From: Butyriboletus loyo
Lineage: Eukaryota > Basidiomycota > Agaricomycetes > Boletales > Boletaceae
DNA length: 64,000 nucleotides
NCBI GenBank assembly: GCA_038093515.1
Contig: JBBPSI010000007.1
Location: 1-64,000 of the forward strand
Direction of reading: 5' to 3'
Numbering within the stretch: position 1 is the stretch's first letter; every line of letters starts with the position of its first letter. This document shows positions 12,401 to 24,109 of this stretch, piece by piece. The notes under the pieces were generated by a model. That model saw nothing but the letters and a program-made list of their open reading frames with translations. It was not told the origin of the DNA and did not search any database. A program made the position numbers and the translations under genes.

Positions 12401-14824
12401 TCCCTTGCTCAGGAACGATGCCGAGTTCATCACTCCTGTAGAGGCTGACGGCGGATAAGTATGAATGTGCGACGGATCGGTCGACAGTGCATCTGGAAAT
12501 GTAGCGGAAGTGTGCCCAGAGCTAGGAGATAAAGGCAAAGGAGATGATGTCAAGGGCACCAACGATGCACCGCCCTGCTTTGATATGTGGGTAAAATCCT
12601 CAACACCTCCAGGGGGTTCCGGAGTGTTGTATATTCGTGTCAAGGTAGATGGAAGTGATTCCTGGAGCGGTCGAAGCAAAAACGATAATCGGAACGACGA
12701 ATTGGTCTTGGCGTCCGGCGAAGGGAGACTACGAGTACGGTCCATGCCGTAGGCCGCCAAGGTGTGACGCGCGGCAGTGGTATCCAATAGGGCATGAGGT
12801 GAACCGGCGGGAGACGATCTATTGGTGCGCACAATCTCCCGGATGTGTTCCAAGGCGCCTTGTATATCGTGAAAGTAGGCAAAAAAGTACGAGTCGATCG
12901 AATAATGTTCCTCCTTGTCGAACACTTTGACTTCGATGGTTTCGCTAAACTCAATAGCTGATGATTTCTCCACATCAAGAATCACGGAATATGGTATGGC
13001 AACCTAGAAAGAGTAAGAAGTGAATACTCCCACGCGTACTATGACCCACTTTTACAGTATCCCCCATGTTCTGCGCTTTAAATATAACCTTGCGTATTGC
13101 CTTCACCCATTCTTCCCTGCTCGGAACAGAATCTGCAGCTAATAGCAGACCCTTTTGATTAGTACGTAGCCGAAACTCCTTTTCACCAGTAGGATCACAA
13201 GAAATTGCATAACGCAGGTCGACAATCCCGTTGAGGAAATAAGGGTCCTGAGTAATGTCAGCAAAATGTCGCAAACACGGATATATGAATTACCGATGAA
13301 GACTGATACCAAGAAAGCGTATCATTCTTGAGGACAAACCAGTGCTTGATCCAACGCTTTGTTCGAGTGGCCCTCTTACTAAGAGTGCCAGACTTGAGAA
13401 TTTGGTCCTGGAGCTGCGTGAGTATACTTCTTTATGGCTTATAAAATTAGTACCTCTCTGCTCGGCATGTGAGCGAAGAAGCATAAATGTGAGTTTGTGA
13501 GATACATGTATCCCTGTAACACTGGACATGGCTGAAAATCTCGCACCATCGGCTTGATGGAATACAACTTACAAACAGAGCGCAAGAGCCAACATGGCAT
13601 TTCTGATTTCCGTTGAGACTTGAACCGAAAATAGATGAATTTACGTACCTGCCAACACTTCGTTGATAGCTTCCAGATCAAATATTTCTTTCAACTTCTC
13701 CGCCAAACGAGTCCGTCGAGTGACCTTAACCGTTGTGATGCTGCCTGTGCGACTCGGTGCCCTTCGCCTCATTGCTGGCCCAAGTTGTATAGTCGAAGGT
13801 GGTATATGTGTCCCCTCTGAGTATTTCTGAGAGCTGACTGGCCGTGGCGTCGCCGCCTCGAAGTCATCGGCGTCAACGTCATCGTCATCGTCGGAAGCTA
13901 AATTCGCATCCGGTTCTGCATCGGGTGCCTCCTCCACGTCATTCTGCGGGGGAGATATTTTCCCTGGCAAGGTAGAGTGGGAGGTTTCCTTCCGTCTCGA
14001 CCGGGCAACAGGACGATATATAGCGTGGATCGAAGAGGCCATGTGCGCCGCTGAGACCCGCACTCAGATATATCAAGTCTGAAGGTATAGATCAGAAACT
14101 TGTTTACCGGTTGGTTCCTCGTCGCTATCAGATTCCATTTGGTGATCAATTCGAGATATTGGTTCGTCCACATCATCCGGATCTTCCACCCAAGGAAGAG
14201 CTTGAAGAGCCTGAATGAGGGTCTGAGTCCCTGCGCGCATCTGCATTCCGCCAGTGCATTATCAAGCAAACATCGGGGATAAGAAGGATATGCCACACGC
14301 ACTGAACCGAAGTGTCGAAAAGACTCCAACAAGGGCCGTGTGGGTGCCAGCGTCGGCGATGGAGGCGTGATAAAAGGTGAATCATCGTTCGGGACGGCCG
14401 GCGCAGTGGGATCGTGTTGGGGCGCATGATGCATGGTTTGTGTCCCGTCAGACTGCGGAGGCATGGTAAAGTGATTATGACCTTGATAGAGCTGAGCAAG
14501 CCTGTGGCGCGGAAACTTTTTTGCCTGAGAGCAATCACCTTGACCTTGATCCTGTGAAGCCTGGGTTTCCTTGCCTCTATCCTTCCGTTTTTGGCTGAGT
14601 GGGCGTATGGAGGCAGGATGTAATGTCAGGGTTGGTGAACGAGGGAGACTAGTGAAGCTCCTTCCAAGGTCCATTGTTCTCGTTGCGACTCTCTTAATAC
14701 GTTCCTGGGGTGAGATATTTCCACCTGGACCGTCGTCATGGTCGTCGCGCGAGTGAGGGTCAAGGCCGGGTTCAGAGGTAACGAGGCTGCGAACGGGGGA
14801 CTTTGTTGACGCAAGCCTGGACAT
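9489..14824 (-). CDS. ATG26: Sterol 3-beta-glucosyltransferase (UGT51/Atg26 type)
   Basis: A large multi-exon minus-strand gene starting at 14824 ([13 protein letters not shown]). Domains in order: a long disordered N-terminus with an acidic stretch near 13900; a first GRAM segment ([13 protein letters not shown], about 13500); an inserted PH domain ([17 protein letters not shown] to [10 protein letters not shown], about 13400-13060); a Ser/Pro-rich linker (12840-12170); a second GRAM segment ([12 protein letters not shown], about 12000); and a GT28/GT1 glycosyltransferase. The latter begins at [19 protein letters not shown] (about 11500) and ends with the sugar-nucleotide site [12 protein letters not shown] plus [13 protein letters not shown] (10230-10080). 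A Ser-rich tail closes the protein. It transfers glucose from UDP-glucose to ergosterol; the GRAM and PH domains target it to phosphoinositide membranes. The catalytic motifs look complete. Divergent with the SUR7-like gene. Confidence 0.92.
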
Positions 14825-15109
14825 TGCGCGGCGCTTAGCTGGATTACAGCAGATGGGCAGAAAGTCGCAAGGAAAAAAACCCTACCACGTCAGTACTGCA
14901 CTTTGGTGCAGAGACACCGGAGTTTGATTCAGGCGCGCACTGATTCAATCGGAGGTTGAGACGACTCGGCATCGTTCGGCTCTGCTCTCAACGGTGCCGT
15001 AAAGACATCCGAGTCCGGGCATGTCCTCGAGGCTGCCGCATTTTCAACACCCATCTCACCATCCCATCTCCCTTTCTTCATCTACTCGCTCTTCATTCAT
15101 GTCATCATC
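14825..15109. promoter_or_regulatory. Shared divergent upstream region of ATG26 and SUR7-like genes
   Basis: The 285 bp between the two start codons must hold both promoters and 5' leaders. A C/T-rich stretch (about 15050-15090) precedes the SUR7-like start. No defined site could be recognised. Confidence 0.5.
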
Positions 15110-16173
15110 ATGAGAGGGGAATATTGCATTGCAGGCGCTTCCTTTCTCTCGTGCGTACTTCCAGCTTTTGTCCCCGCATCTCTAATTGTTCTTCAGCTTC
15201 GCAGCACTCTTGCTGTTGATCTTTGTCCACGTAGGTCCCAGCGAGGGTGCATCACATACATATCTTATCGGGCTTACATAGGTCGGACAAATCAATACAT
15301 CCACTGTCCCTCGTGGAATCTCTATGGTGATCCTTCAAATGTATCTACAACCTCTTCCAGTCTGACCACCTCACTAGGCTATTGTCAACGTTTCGGGTTA
15401 TGGGTGAGTGGCCCTTGTACTCACGACACCATCAAGGTTCTAACAGATATGAAGCGGAGCTTTATTTCAAGCAATTAGTGATCCCATACAAGGACTGTAC
15501 ACCGCTAATTCCTCATCTCCTCTTGGGCAAGGAGCCGGAATCAGGCAACAGTATGAGTTTGGTCTTTACTCTTACTGCGCCTATGTCAATAGTTCTGCTG
15601 GACAATGCTCAAATCACACCGTTGCGGCCAGATTCCAGCCATATACTGCTATCACATCCGACATGCTCCTCAATTATTCACAGATTACGGCCTACATTTT
15701 TGTTGATACCACTTTCATCAACTCCTCGTACTTGGGAACCAATTCTCATGTTGCATACTACTTCCTGTTGCTCGGCACGATATTCACTGCGCTCTCATTG
15801 CTTACGTGAGTTCTATTCCATTCCTCATCCCGCATCGTCATTTAAACCTCTTGACAGTGGGGTACTTCGGAGGACCGTTCTGTTCCTTTTTTCAGCCACG
15901 ATGTCCGTTCTATCTGCACTTTTCATCTTAATCGGAGCCGCCATCTGGACCGCGATAGTTAAGAAAGCTGAAAGTGTTAACACGATGCAACTCGCCCAAG
16001 GCGTCATGTCAGGCATTGAGGTCTCGTATGGGAATGGACTATACCTCAGTTGGGCAGCATTTACTTGCTTGTTGGCCGCCACCGTACCTTACATGATTAG
16101 GTGCGTACTTTCCTCTTATCGTTGAGACATGAACTCAATATTCTGTTGTAGTTGTTGCACTTACCGTGGATAG
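15110..16173 (+). CDS. SUR7/PalI-family four-pass plasma membrane protein
   Basis: Exons 15110-15150, 15197-15230, 15282-15326, 15378-15403, 15455-15805, 15858-16100 and 16152-16173 give 253 residues. Four hydrophobic segments are visible: near the N-terminus (FAALLLLIFVH), then VAYYFLLLGTIFTALSLL, SATMSVLSALFILIGAA and LSWAAFTCLLAATVPYMI. The extracellular loop between the first two has GYG, LYSYCAYVNSS and several Asn glycosylation sequons (NSS, NHT, NYS), as in SUR7/PalI proteins. These mark eisosomes or sense ambient pH; which branch this is cannot be settled. Exon 4 is only 26 nt and exon 2 only 34 nt; both are required by frame. The start ATG gives a short cytosolic N-terminus typical of the family. 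Confidence 0.82.
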
Positions 16174-16497
16174 ACAGAATGCTAGCCATTCGACTACGAA
16201 CTGTTGGGCTTGACGATATCTCATGAGCCGTGGTGAACTAGTTCACACCATGCCAGATACTCTTCTTGGTATTCTGATAGACACTTGCCTTGCGAAGTGC
16301 ACGGATGGAATACTTTATATATCATTATCTCTATGCAACTTTCGTTCGTGTGCGGTTCGAGAAAGTTGTACTAGCATTCTTTGTCCAGGACATCAAGTGC
16401 GATGATGCAAAAACAGTGTTGGATTTTCCAAGGCGACCACGGACATGTCTGCAGCCCGGGAAAAAAATGGGTCCGGTATTTATGTGGACAAAACATT
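16174..16497. other. Intergenic region, SUR7-like to tRNA-Lys
   Basis: Short unrelated reading frames only. The stretch just left of the tRNA includes a T-run on the minus strand that likely ends its transcription. Confidence 0.5.
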
Positions 16498-16582
16498 AGC
16501 CCACCGCGAGGGTCGAACTCGCAGCCTTCAGATCGCCTAGGTCATAAGAGTCTGACGCTCTATCCGATTGAGCTAGGCAGGC
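16498..16582 (-). tRNA. tRNA-Lys (anticodon CTT) with an 11-nt intron
   Basis: The reverse complement folds as a cloverleaf: acceptor GCCTGCC/GGTGGGC, D-arm with box A TAGCTCAATCGG, anticodon stem TCAGA/TCTGA, and T-arm GCGAG-TTCGACC-CTCGC. The anticodon loop is 18 nt, which leaves an 11-nt intron starting one base after the CTT anticodon, the canonical position. Mature length without CCA is about 74 nt. A T-run follows the 3' end on the minus strand. Confidence 0.92.
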
Positions 16583-17583
16583 GATGTTTGAAGCGGTCAA
16601 ATATACTGTATGACAACGTTTGCTTCCCAACTTGGGGAAACCCCTGAGGCGCGATCTTGCGCCAGTCTGGCGTGTCTGGGCATGAGGACGGTCCGAATGG
16701 ATGGGCGCAAAACTGTGGCATAGGTGGTCGTGCTTCTTGGCGATCGTGACCAGATGCACAAATGGGGGGATGGCAGCCTATCCGCCACAGCCCAAGTAAA
16801 GGAAGCTACGGCCTCCATGTATGGGTACGATTGATTAATTAACATGCACACAGTCAGGGTTGACAATTGACACAGCGACAAAAGAGGATTTGGAACGAGT
16901 AGGGCAGTGCTAGACATCGCGTGGGAAATAAAGGCATCGCAGACTGCTGTGCACTCAAAGTCTTTGTGCTGCGGAGACATTTGGGTCCCATGATGGCTGC
17001 GCAACCTTTGACAAGTGGTTGCATAGAGACTTTCTACAGCAGAATGGGAAGTCAACGTACACCCTGGGTCCACACCGCCATCGGAGTGGTCGGGGGTAGA
17101 AGTTGATAGCCGACTCCGATCACAAAGGAGGCCGAGGGGGGGGTGATCGGTGGCAGGCGCCCTCCGTGTTGACGGTGAGGCGGGACTGAATGGGACACGA
17201 AGAAAGCGGGCACGCTGTCCCAGGGATCGTAGGAATGCAAATAGGCCAATTGGGCGCTGGAACGGTACTGCGTTGTATTGCTGTGGGCACAATTTCCGCA
17301 GTGTGACTCCGGGAGGCTGACGTGATAATGATTATTCAATGTGCGATTCAGATGGCGCGAATGCCGACGGAAAGATGCTTACGAGGCAGTGTGACACGGT
17401 GGGAAGTCAGGCTGATGTAATGGTGAATATATACGATGCTTGCGTGGTCCGCAGCAACCAGCTTGCCTTCTGCCCGACCACTCGGTTCTGGTCTCACTCC
17501 CCCCAATTTGCCTTGCGGAACAGTGCGATTCAAGTCAAATCAAGTCATACAAGACACCTTCCGCAGTACCCCCCCAGCCAGCC
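16583..17583. other. Upstream region of the C2H2 gene
   Basis: About 1 kb without a convincing gene. It holds the promoter of the tRNA (right side) and that of the C2H2 regulator. A long minus-strand reading frame here (about 16600-17290) is unlike any protein I know and looks accidental. Confidence 0.5.
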
Positions 17584-18703
17584 ATGTCTGACCCCCTCAA
17601 CGACACCTTTTATTCCGCCGTTGATACATATGGCTCAGACTACGCCAAGCAACAGCAAGGCCTCGACTTTGTTTCATTTCATTCGCCATCTGACATCCTC
17701 GCCCCCCACCCCGATCTCTTTGAGCTTGAATTGGACTCCAGCCTCGCGGCTTTCAACGAAGTCCAGCTTCAGCTCCTTACCGTAGACTCCAACGACGCCT
17801 ACTCCTTTTTGAGATCCGATACCCCAACGTGTGGTCCTCCCTCTACTATTACCGTCTCTTCCGAAAGTGCATATGAAACACTTTCTACTCGCTCCGAGTC
17901 CTTTTATAATTTCTCCGACTCTTCGTATCCTGCAACCGACTGCTCATTCCCCCTCGACCTTGAAATGGACTTTCAAAGGGCTCGCATCGGAGGTAGTGGT
18001 TGCTCCGACTACGGCGGTAGTGCTGTACAGGGCAACAACAATCTTCCTGTGACTGTGGATCCCAGCACCTTCGGGTCTCTACCCCTCAGTCCACGCAGCG
18101 CTCCTCTACCAGCCGCTGAAACCGCCTTCAAACGTACAAGTTATTCTGACTACGGAGGCGCTACACGTATTCCTGCCGTTCCCAAGTCTACAACTGCCGA
18201 CTTCTATGGGCTCGGATTTATCGGCGCTGACACTGTCTCTCCGTCCAATATGGCTCAACTGTCTACTACCGCGTCTCCTGTGCCGCAAGCCAGGTCGATC
18301 CGCGGTGTCGAAGATCAGTCAAAGGAAGATCCTCGCAAGAAATACCAATGTCCAACTTGTCCACGAGGTTGGTTCTCGTCCATTGTTGCCTTTTTCTGTA
18401 CTCACCATGGCCTTACTAGCATTTGCCCGAGCTTATAATTTGAAGACCCACATGGCAACTCATGACCCCAACCGCCTGAAACCACACGTTTGCCCTCATC
18501 GCTCGTGCGGGCGCTCATTTAGCCGTAAACATGATCTGGGTCGCCACTTGGTTAGTATTCACCGTGACGAGACCGTCTCTTCCACCCCTTCTGCGACTAC
18601 CAAGGCCATCGGCGTCGACAATGGCCCAAGAGGTTGGTGTGATAATTGTGGCAAAGGTTGGATTGGCACAGCCACTCAGTGCCATTGTGTCGATATCAAG
18701 TAA
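17584..18703 (+). CDS. C2H2 zinc-finger transcription factor
   Basis: Exon 1 starts at 17584 (MSDPLNDTFYSAVDTYGSD). A Ser/Pro/Asp-rich N-terminal half of roughly 250 residues with no fold I recognise resembles an activation region. Two C2H2 fingers follow: CPTCPRAFARAYNLKTHMATH (C-x2-C-x12-H-x3-H; split by an intron between the Arg and the Ala) and CPHRSCGRSFSRKHDLGRH with a final His after four residues. A C-terminal WCDNCGKGW...CHC motif may bind another zinc ion. The pair RKHDLGRH...H is typical of fungal two-finger regulators. The stop TAA at 18701-18703 overlaps a consensus splice donor (see findings). Targets are unknown. Upstream ATGs exist in the same frame (17440) but the leader there is not protein-like. 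Confidence 0.85.
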
Positions 18704-19885
18704 GACTGCGCCCACTAATCTGACTATCCTATGCGTGAGCTTCATTCATTCATGACTACTGTGGCCATATTTCTCATCCATCCTGCAGATTGGGCGAACG
18801 ACTTCGCCAATCGCTTCGTCGTAGTTGGTGGTTGATTCGTCCACTGCGCGCCAAGATGACGTCTCATATCATTCTACGCTGTTATCTTTATCGGTGTATT
18901 ACGCATCGTATCATTCGTGCCACACCACGAACCTATTGGTTTCGAGCTCCCTGCCTGCGTATAGTGCCTTGACGAGGACTTTCAGGCAGCATGTCTATCC
19001 AATCATACCACTTCTTCCCCAGCTTCCTTATTATCCATTCTATTATATCTCGTTTTCTTTGTGGACTGCTGAATACTCAATTTGAATTTCTGTTCCGTGA
19101 TAACTTTCAGGTTTATATTCTAATCTATTTTGTCTTTGTCCTGATGATGACGATTTGGTCGCATCTACGCTAATACTTCATCAGTGTGTAACGCATGTTG
19201 GTTTCCAACCATGCCGTGTCATGCCGTTTTCTAGTGGAGATAGAAAGACAGTTAACAGACCTGCCCTGAGTAGTTTCTTCCGGCCTATAGAAAGTGGCGC
19301 TGCTCTCGGCTGAAGCTGAATTTCAATCGGATCTCAATAGTCCACCTTCTGTTTTTTGGCTGTACTATCAGTAAATCACTTCCACAGCTTGCACAATCAC
19401 ACCTGTTGGGTTTGGAAACATGCAGACCAATCTAAATGCCTAGAAAAGTCAACTACATATTTTTCTGCATTTTACTCCGGTGCGCCGTTCGGTCCTGCAG
19501 TTGTCAGATAACCCCTGGGACTTCCAAGTCTCAGATCCCAACCTCCCTGGGAATACCCCTCTGCACGTGAGCAGTCTTCGTCTCAACAACCACTTATTTT
19601 TTGTACATAACTTAAGTACACTATACATGTCGTGGTGCACTCCAGCTGGCTCCTGTCACAGACTCTCAGGGCACTCAGCTTATGGCGGTAGGTCCGAGTT
19701 TTAAATTCCAGTACACAAAAAGTAACGCACTCCAAGCGCAATTAATTAAATTAATATTTTAGCCGACTCTGCCGCGGATAAGCCACAGGCTTCGTCACCA
19801 CTGACGCAATGTTCCTGACTTAGGGGCCCCAGGCGACTAGACAAACTGAAAAAATGCTCGTCCGTCGTTTTCTTTCCTGCCCATC
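18704..19885. other. Intergenic region, C2H2 gene to catalase
   Basis: About 1.2 kb. It includes the 3' UTR of the C2H2 gene (possibly an alternative last exon at 18789-18835), an AT-rich block at 19740-19760 and the catalase promoter. No gene seen. Confidence 0.5.
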
Positions 19886-22428
19886 ATGTCTTCTGTCATG
19901 GAACCTGCGAAACAAGCTTTCACTGCTGCAACTTCAACGAACAAGGTTGTCGACCTGCAGCGCGACATCCAGGAGCCGCGGACTGGCGAGCATTTGACTA
20001 CAGATCACGGCGTCAAAGTCTCCGATACAGACAACTGGTGCGTGCTAAATAAGTCGGCCTCTATGTGTTAATTAACTCGTGTTCACCAGGCTCAGGGTGA
20101 TCGGCTCTAGCGGTGGATCGAACGGACCCATGTTGCTCGAGGATCAGATTGGCCGCGAGAAAATTCATCGCTTTGACCACGAGCGCACCCCTGAGCGTGT
20201 TGTACATGCTCGTGGCGCTGCAGCTCACGGATATTTCAAAGTATATGACAGTCGCGCTTCGAAATACACCTATGCACCGGTGCTGACGAACTCGTCGCGC
20301 GCAACCCCCGTGTTTGTTCGGTTTAGCACGGTGCAGGGCGCGAGAGGGAGTGCCGTATGTACATTGGTATTCATTTTGCTCCCGTTCACCCGTGTGCTTT
20401 TGCTCAGGATACGGTCCGCGATGTTCGAGGATTTGCAGTCAAATTCTACACCGAGGAGGGTAACTGGGATATTGTCGGGAATGATATTCCTGTCTTTTTC
20501 ATTCAGGATGCCATCAAGTTCCCCGACTTTGTCCACGCCGTAAAGCCCGAACCTCACAACGAGGTTCCGACGGGTCAATCAGCCCACAATAATTTCTGGG
20601 ACTTTGTCGGTCTCCAGCCCGAGTGTAAGTTATGCGCACACGTTGTACTGCCAGCCTACTGATGTTATACTAGCTTCCCACATGGTGATGTGGGTCATGT
20701 CTGACCGCGGCATCCCGCGGTCCTTTCGCATGATGCAAGGCTTCGGCGTCAACACGTACACTCTTCTGAATGACAAAGGCCATCGTCATTTTGTCAAGTT
20801 CCATTTCATTCCAGAACTTGGCGTCCACAGTCTTCTCTGGGATGAAGCACTCAAGATCTCTGGACAAGATCCTGATTTCCACCGCAAAGACTTGAACGAG
20901 GCTATTGACCATGGGGCGCATCCCAAATGGAAGTTTGCTGTCCAGATTATCCCCGAAGACCGCGAACATGATTTCGACTTCGATATTCTGGATCCGACAA
21001 AAGTGTGGCCAGAAGAATTGGTTCCTCTTGAAGAGATCGGCAAATTGGTTTTGAACCGCGTCGTCGATGAGTTCTTCACCGAAACTGAGCAAGTCGCATT
21101 CTGTACTAGCCACGTTGTTCCGGGAATCGGATTTAGCGACGACCCTCTGTTGCAAGGTCGCAACTTCTCATACTTTGATACTCAAATAACCCGACTTGGG
21201 ATTAATTTCCAAGAGGTATGTTGCTGCAGTTGACTGTATTCTACAACGATGATTTCGACCGAAGTCTAGCTCCCCATCAATCGTCCCGTCTGCCCAATGT
21301 TGAATCATAATCGAGATGGTAAAGCCCGTCATCGAATAGTCAAAAGTAGCATTAATTACTGGCCTAACCGCAAGAATATTGGACAACCTGTCCCTGCGGA
21401 GGAAGGGGGTTATATCGAGTAAGCTGTACATACAAATATTATGGTACCACTGACACACTCCAAGGTATGCGCAACGTCTTGAGGGCATCAAGCAACGGGC
21501 GCGCGGAGAAAAGTTCAAAGAGCATTTTAACCATGCTCAGCTTTTTTTCAACTCTCTTGCTCCCTATGAGCAGATTCACTTGGCTAACGCCATCTCCTTT
21601 GAACTGAGCCACTGCGAGGATCCCATGGTCTACAGGTCTTATATCAATGTACTTGACAACATCGATCTTGACCTTGCGAGGTCCGTGGCTGCTAAAGTAG
21701 GCGGCGAAATACCAAATCAACCTGGTCGTCCCAATCATGGAAAGAAGAGTAGGGGCTTGTCACAGATAGATTTTAAGCCCCAACAACCGACTATCGTCTC
21801 CCGCCGTATTGCTATCATGGTCGCCGACGGTTTCAACGAGGTCGAGATGCAGGCTGTTCGCGCCGCATTGACCAGTTGCAAGGCCGTGTGCTATATCATT
21901 GGACCGCGGCGCGGATATATACATCCGATGGCAAGCCATGATGTCGGACCTGGAGTCTTTGCCGACCATCACTTCGAGGGGCAACGATCCACTTTGTTCG
22001 ACGCTGTCTACATTCCGTCTGGGACCGAACATGTCAAGGCTCTCACAAAGAATGGTCGCGTGGTACACTGGGTGAGGGAGGCGTTCGGACACTGCAAACC
22101 CATTGCTGCTGTCGGTGAAGGTATGAACGATTTGCCATCCTGATTAACGTAGCTGACTTAGTCGACTGTTCCAGCGGTAGACTTTTTGCGCAACGTTGTC
22201 CAGCTGCCCCAAGTCGATCTCTTTTCTCCTGGTGGTCATGGTGACGAAGTGGTGTCGTCCTATGGAGTGGTTTCTACGGGACGATACAGCGCCTCCTCGA
22301 TGATCGCTGGTCTCCTCTCGCTCGAAGCAGACTCGAGGGAATTCGTCTCTAACTTTGCCTACCAGATCAGCCAGCACCGTTGTTATGAGCGGGAGATGGA
22401 TGGTCTCACGGAGAAGGTCGCGTTCTGA
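19886..22428 (+). CDS. Large-subunit (clade 2) monofunctional catalase with DJ-1/PfpI-like C-terminal domain
   Basis: About seven exons encode roughly 740 residues, the length of large-subunit catalases such as HPII or fungal Cat-1. The first exon ends at 20037 inside the Trp of DNWLRV. The catalytic distal His lies in [14 protein letters not shown]. The conserved core has [18 protein letters not shown]. The proximal haem Tyr lies in [12 protein letters not shown] followed by INFQELPINRP. The C-terminal flavodoxin-like domain begins near [16 protein letters not shown] and runs to the stop. The protein decomposes hydrogen peroxide as a tetramer. No secretion signal is evident, since the N-terminus begins [17 protein letters not shown]. 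The last intron sits between VGE and AVDFLRN. All active-site motifs are intact. Confidence 0.95.
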
Positions 22429-22916
22429 TGGATCGCAGAATCGGTTGTTTGTCATCGTGCGCATGTGAAGTCATTGAAGTACAAATGTATGTCTACATGA
22501 ATGGTCGCTGTGTACACAACGTTTACCCAACGCCGCAAGTCCGTAAACGTTGGCGATAGTAATGACCAGCCACCGCTGATAGGATATAACTACTGCTGGA
22601 ATCGATTGTGTCACCGCGCGGTTGTGAGTTGGAACTGGATACGGTCCTGTCGATTGCGATAATCCCGACTCTCGCACAACAATCTCAGCATTCTGGCGGT
22701 GTAGCGCTCGGTGGTTCTTGGTTCATAGCATCGGTAGAATCGATCCTCAGCGTCTGGTTTGTCGAATTGTTCGCCTCGAGGGCAGCTCTGGGAACGTCGA
22801 CGGACATTACGGTTTTCGTGGAAGTGAGCGGGAACACGACAAATGTGGCAAAATACAAAAGTATGAGTATGAGGACGAGGTGATGTTATCCTGAGCGTCG
22901 ACTTGAGTCGCACAGT
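22429..22916. other. Intergenic region, catalase to MED6
   Basis: 3' UTR of the catalase gene and promoter of MED6. No gene seen. Confidence 0.5.
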
Positions 22917-23961
22917 ATGGAGGAGCAGGATCTTCACCCCGGGGACGACTACTCGCACCGGTTCTTCATCTGGCACGAATGGATCCAAGCACATGGCCCG
23001 CTCTCGACAGAGAACGTCTTCGACTACTTTGCGGCGTCCATGTTCTACGACAAGCAGAGCAACAACCAGGTCCTCCGCATGCAGACCATCCACACCGGCA
23101 CCCCCGTCCTCAACGAGGCTGAAGAACTCAGGTCGGTCCCCACCCCGCCTATCCTCCGCCTACTCACCCCTTCCCAGACGCTTCACCGGCATCGAGTTTG
23201 CCCTCGCTCACGCGTCGCCCCCCTCCCTCTTCATCATCCACAAACGCGAGCGTCTCGACCCAGACCAAGGTCCGTCCATTTCCGTCCCCTCTCCCTTGAC
23301 CTCATCTCCCCCAGTCAGGCCCCTCGCCGCCTACTTCATCATCAATAACCGCATCTACCAGTCACCCGACGTCTACACCTTGCTCTCAAACAGACTAGTA
23401 CTTCCGTCCATTCTTTCCCCGGTTGCCGCTCAAACCACTCTTATCCAGCTCACCTCCCTGAACGCCCTCCAGTCCTCCCTTGACCTTCTTCGCAGACATC
23501 GTCCCGACTATACCCCCCGCTCTGGTTTCGTATGGCCCATAATCGACTCCTCGCCCGACACTCCCCCCAAAAAGTCTGACCTTGCCGTCTTGCACTCCGA
23601 CGACCCCGCTGTCGATGCCCCCGAAAGGCACAAGCTTCATGGTCCTAAAAAACAGCAAAACAATTCACTCATGGTGTATGCTATGAGAACAACCGCGATC
23701 CATTCCAACATCACGCCATCTCGCCCCCTGACCTCCGCCTCTGCCCCCGCAACCGCATCTGCTCAGCCCGCACTGACCCCTGCCCCTTCTTCCCAAAGAA
23801 CACCAACCCCAAAGGCACCCTCCACCGCCCCGAGTCCACAGGACCCCCCTATCAAGGGTCCCGCCGGCGCTGGTAAAAAAAAGAAAAAACGCACGTCTCT
23901 TCTCTCTCGCGTGAGCAATCCGTTGACCCATGCCATAGGCACATCAGTCTTGGTGGCGTGA
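22917..23961 (+). CDS. MED6: Mediator complex subunit 6
   Basis: Three exons with introns ending before 23174 and 23314. The MED6 domain occupies the first 150 or so residues: FFIWHEWIQAHGPL, FDYFAASMFYDKQSNNQ, FTGIEFALAHASPPSLFII, AAYFIINNRIYQSPDVYTLL. This is the head-module subunit that contacts RNA polymerase II and general factors. The C-terminal part is Pro/Ala/Ser-rich and low in complexity, with a basic GKKKKKR cluster close to the end, a possible nuclear signal. The N-terminus is complete. Convergent with the AP-3 sigma gene; the two stops are 148 bp apart. Confidence 0.93.
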
Positions 23962-24109
23962 GTTCGGGGTGATTGGCTACCTCTCCTTGCCTTGAGAAGC
24001 ACAAAGTGGTCGGCAATAGTCGCGTCTTTTTTTCAGTCGTCAACGTGATCTCTTTAAAGATTATCGTAGTACGACACAAAATCCATATTTTGCTCTTCCT
24101 TCGGTGCAA

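Noticed and set aside
15382..16125. Single 247-codon frame across the SUR7-like gene
   Set aside because: It is a fusion of true exon sequence (from 15858) with introns and an out-of-frame exon. The spliced model gives the expected four-membrane-segment protein.
16597..17292. 231-codon minus-strand reading frame
   Set aside because: Overlaps the tRNA side, has no recognisable domain and odd composition. Probably chance in GC-rich promoter DNA.
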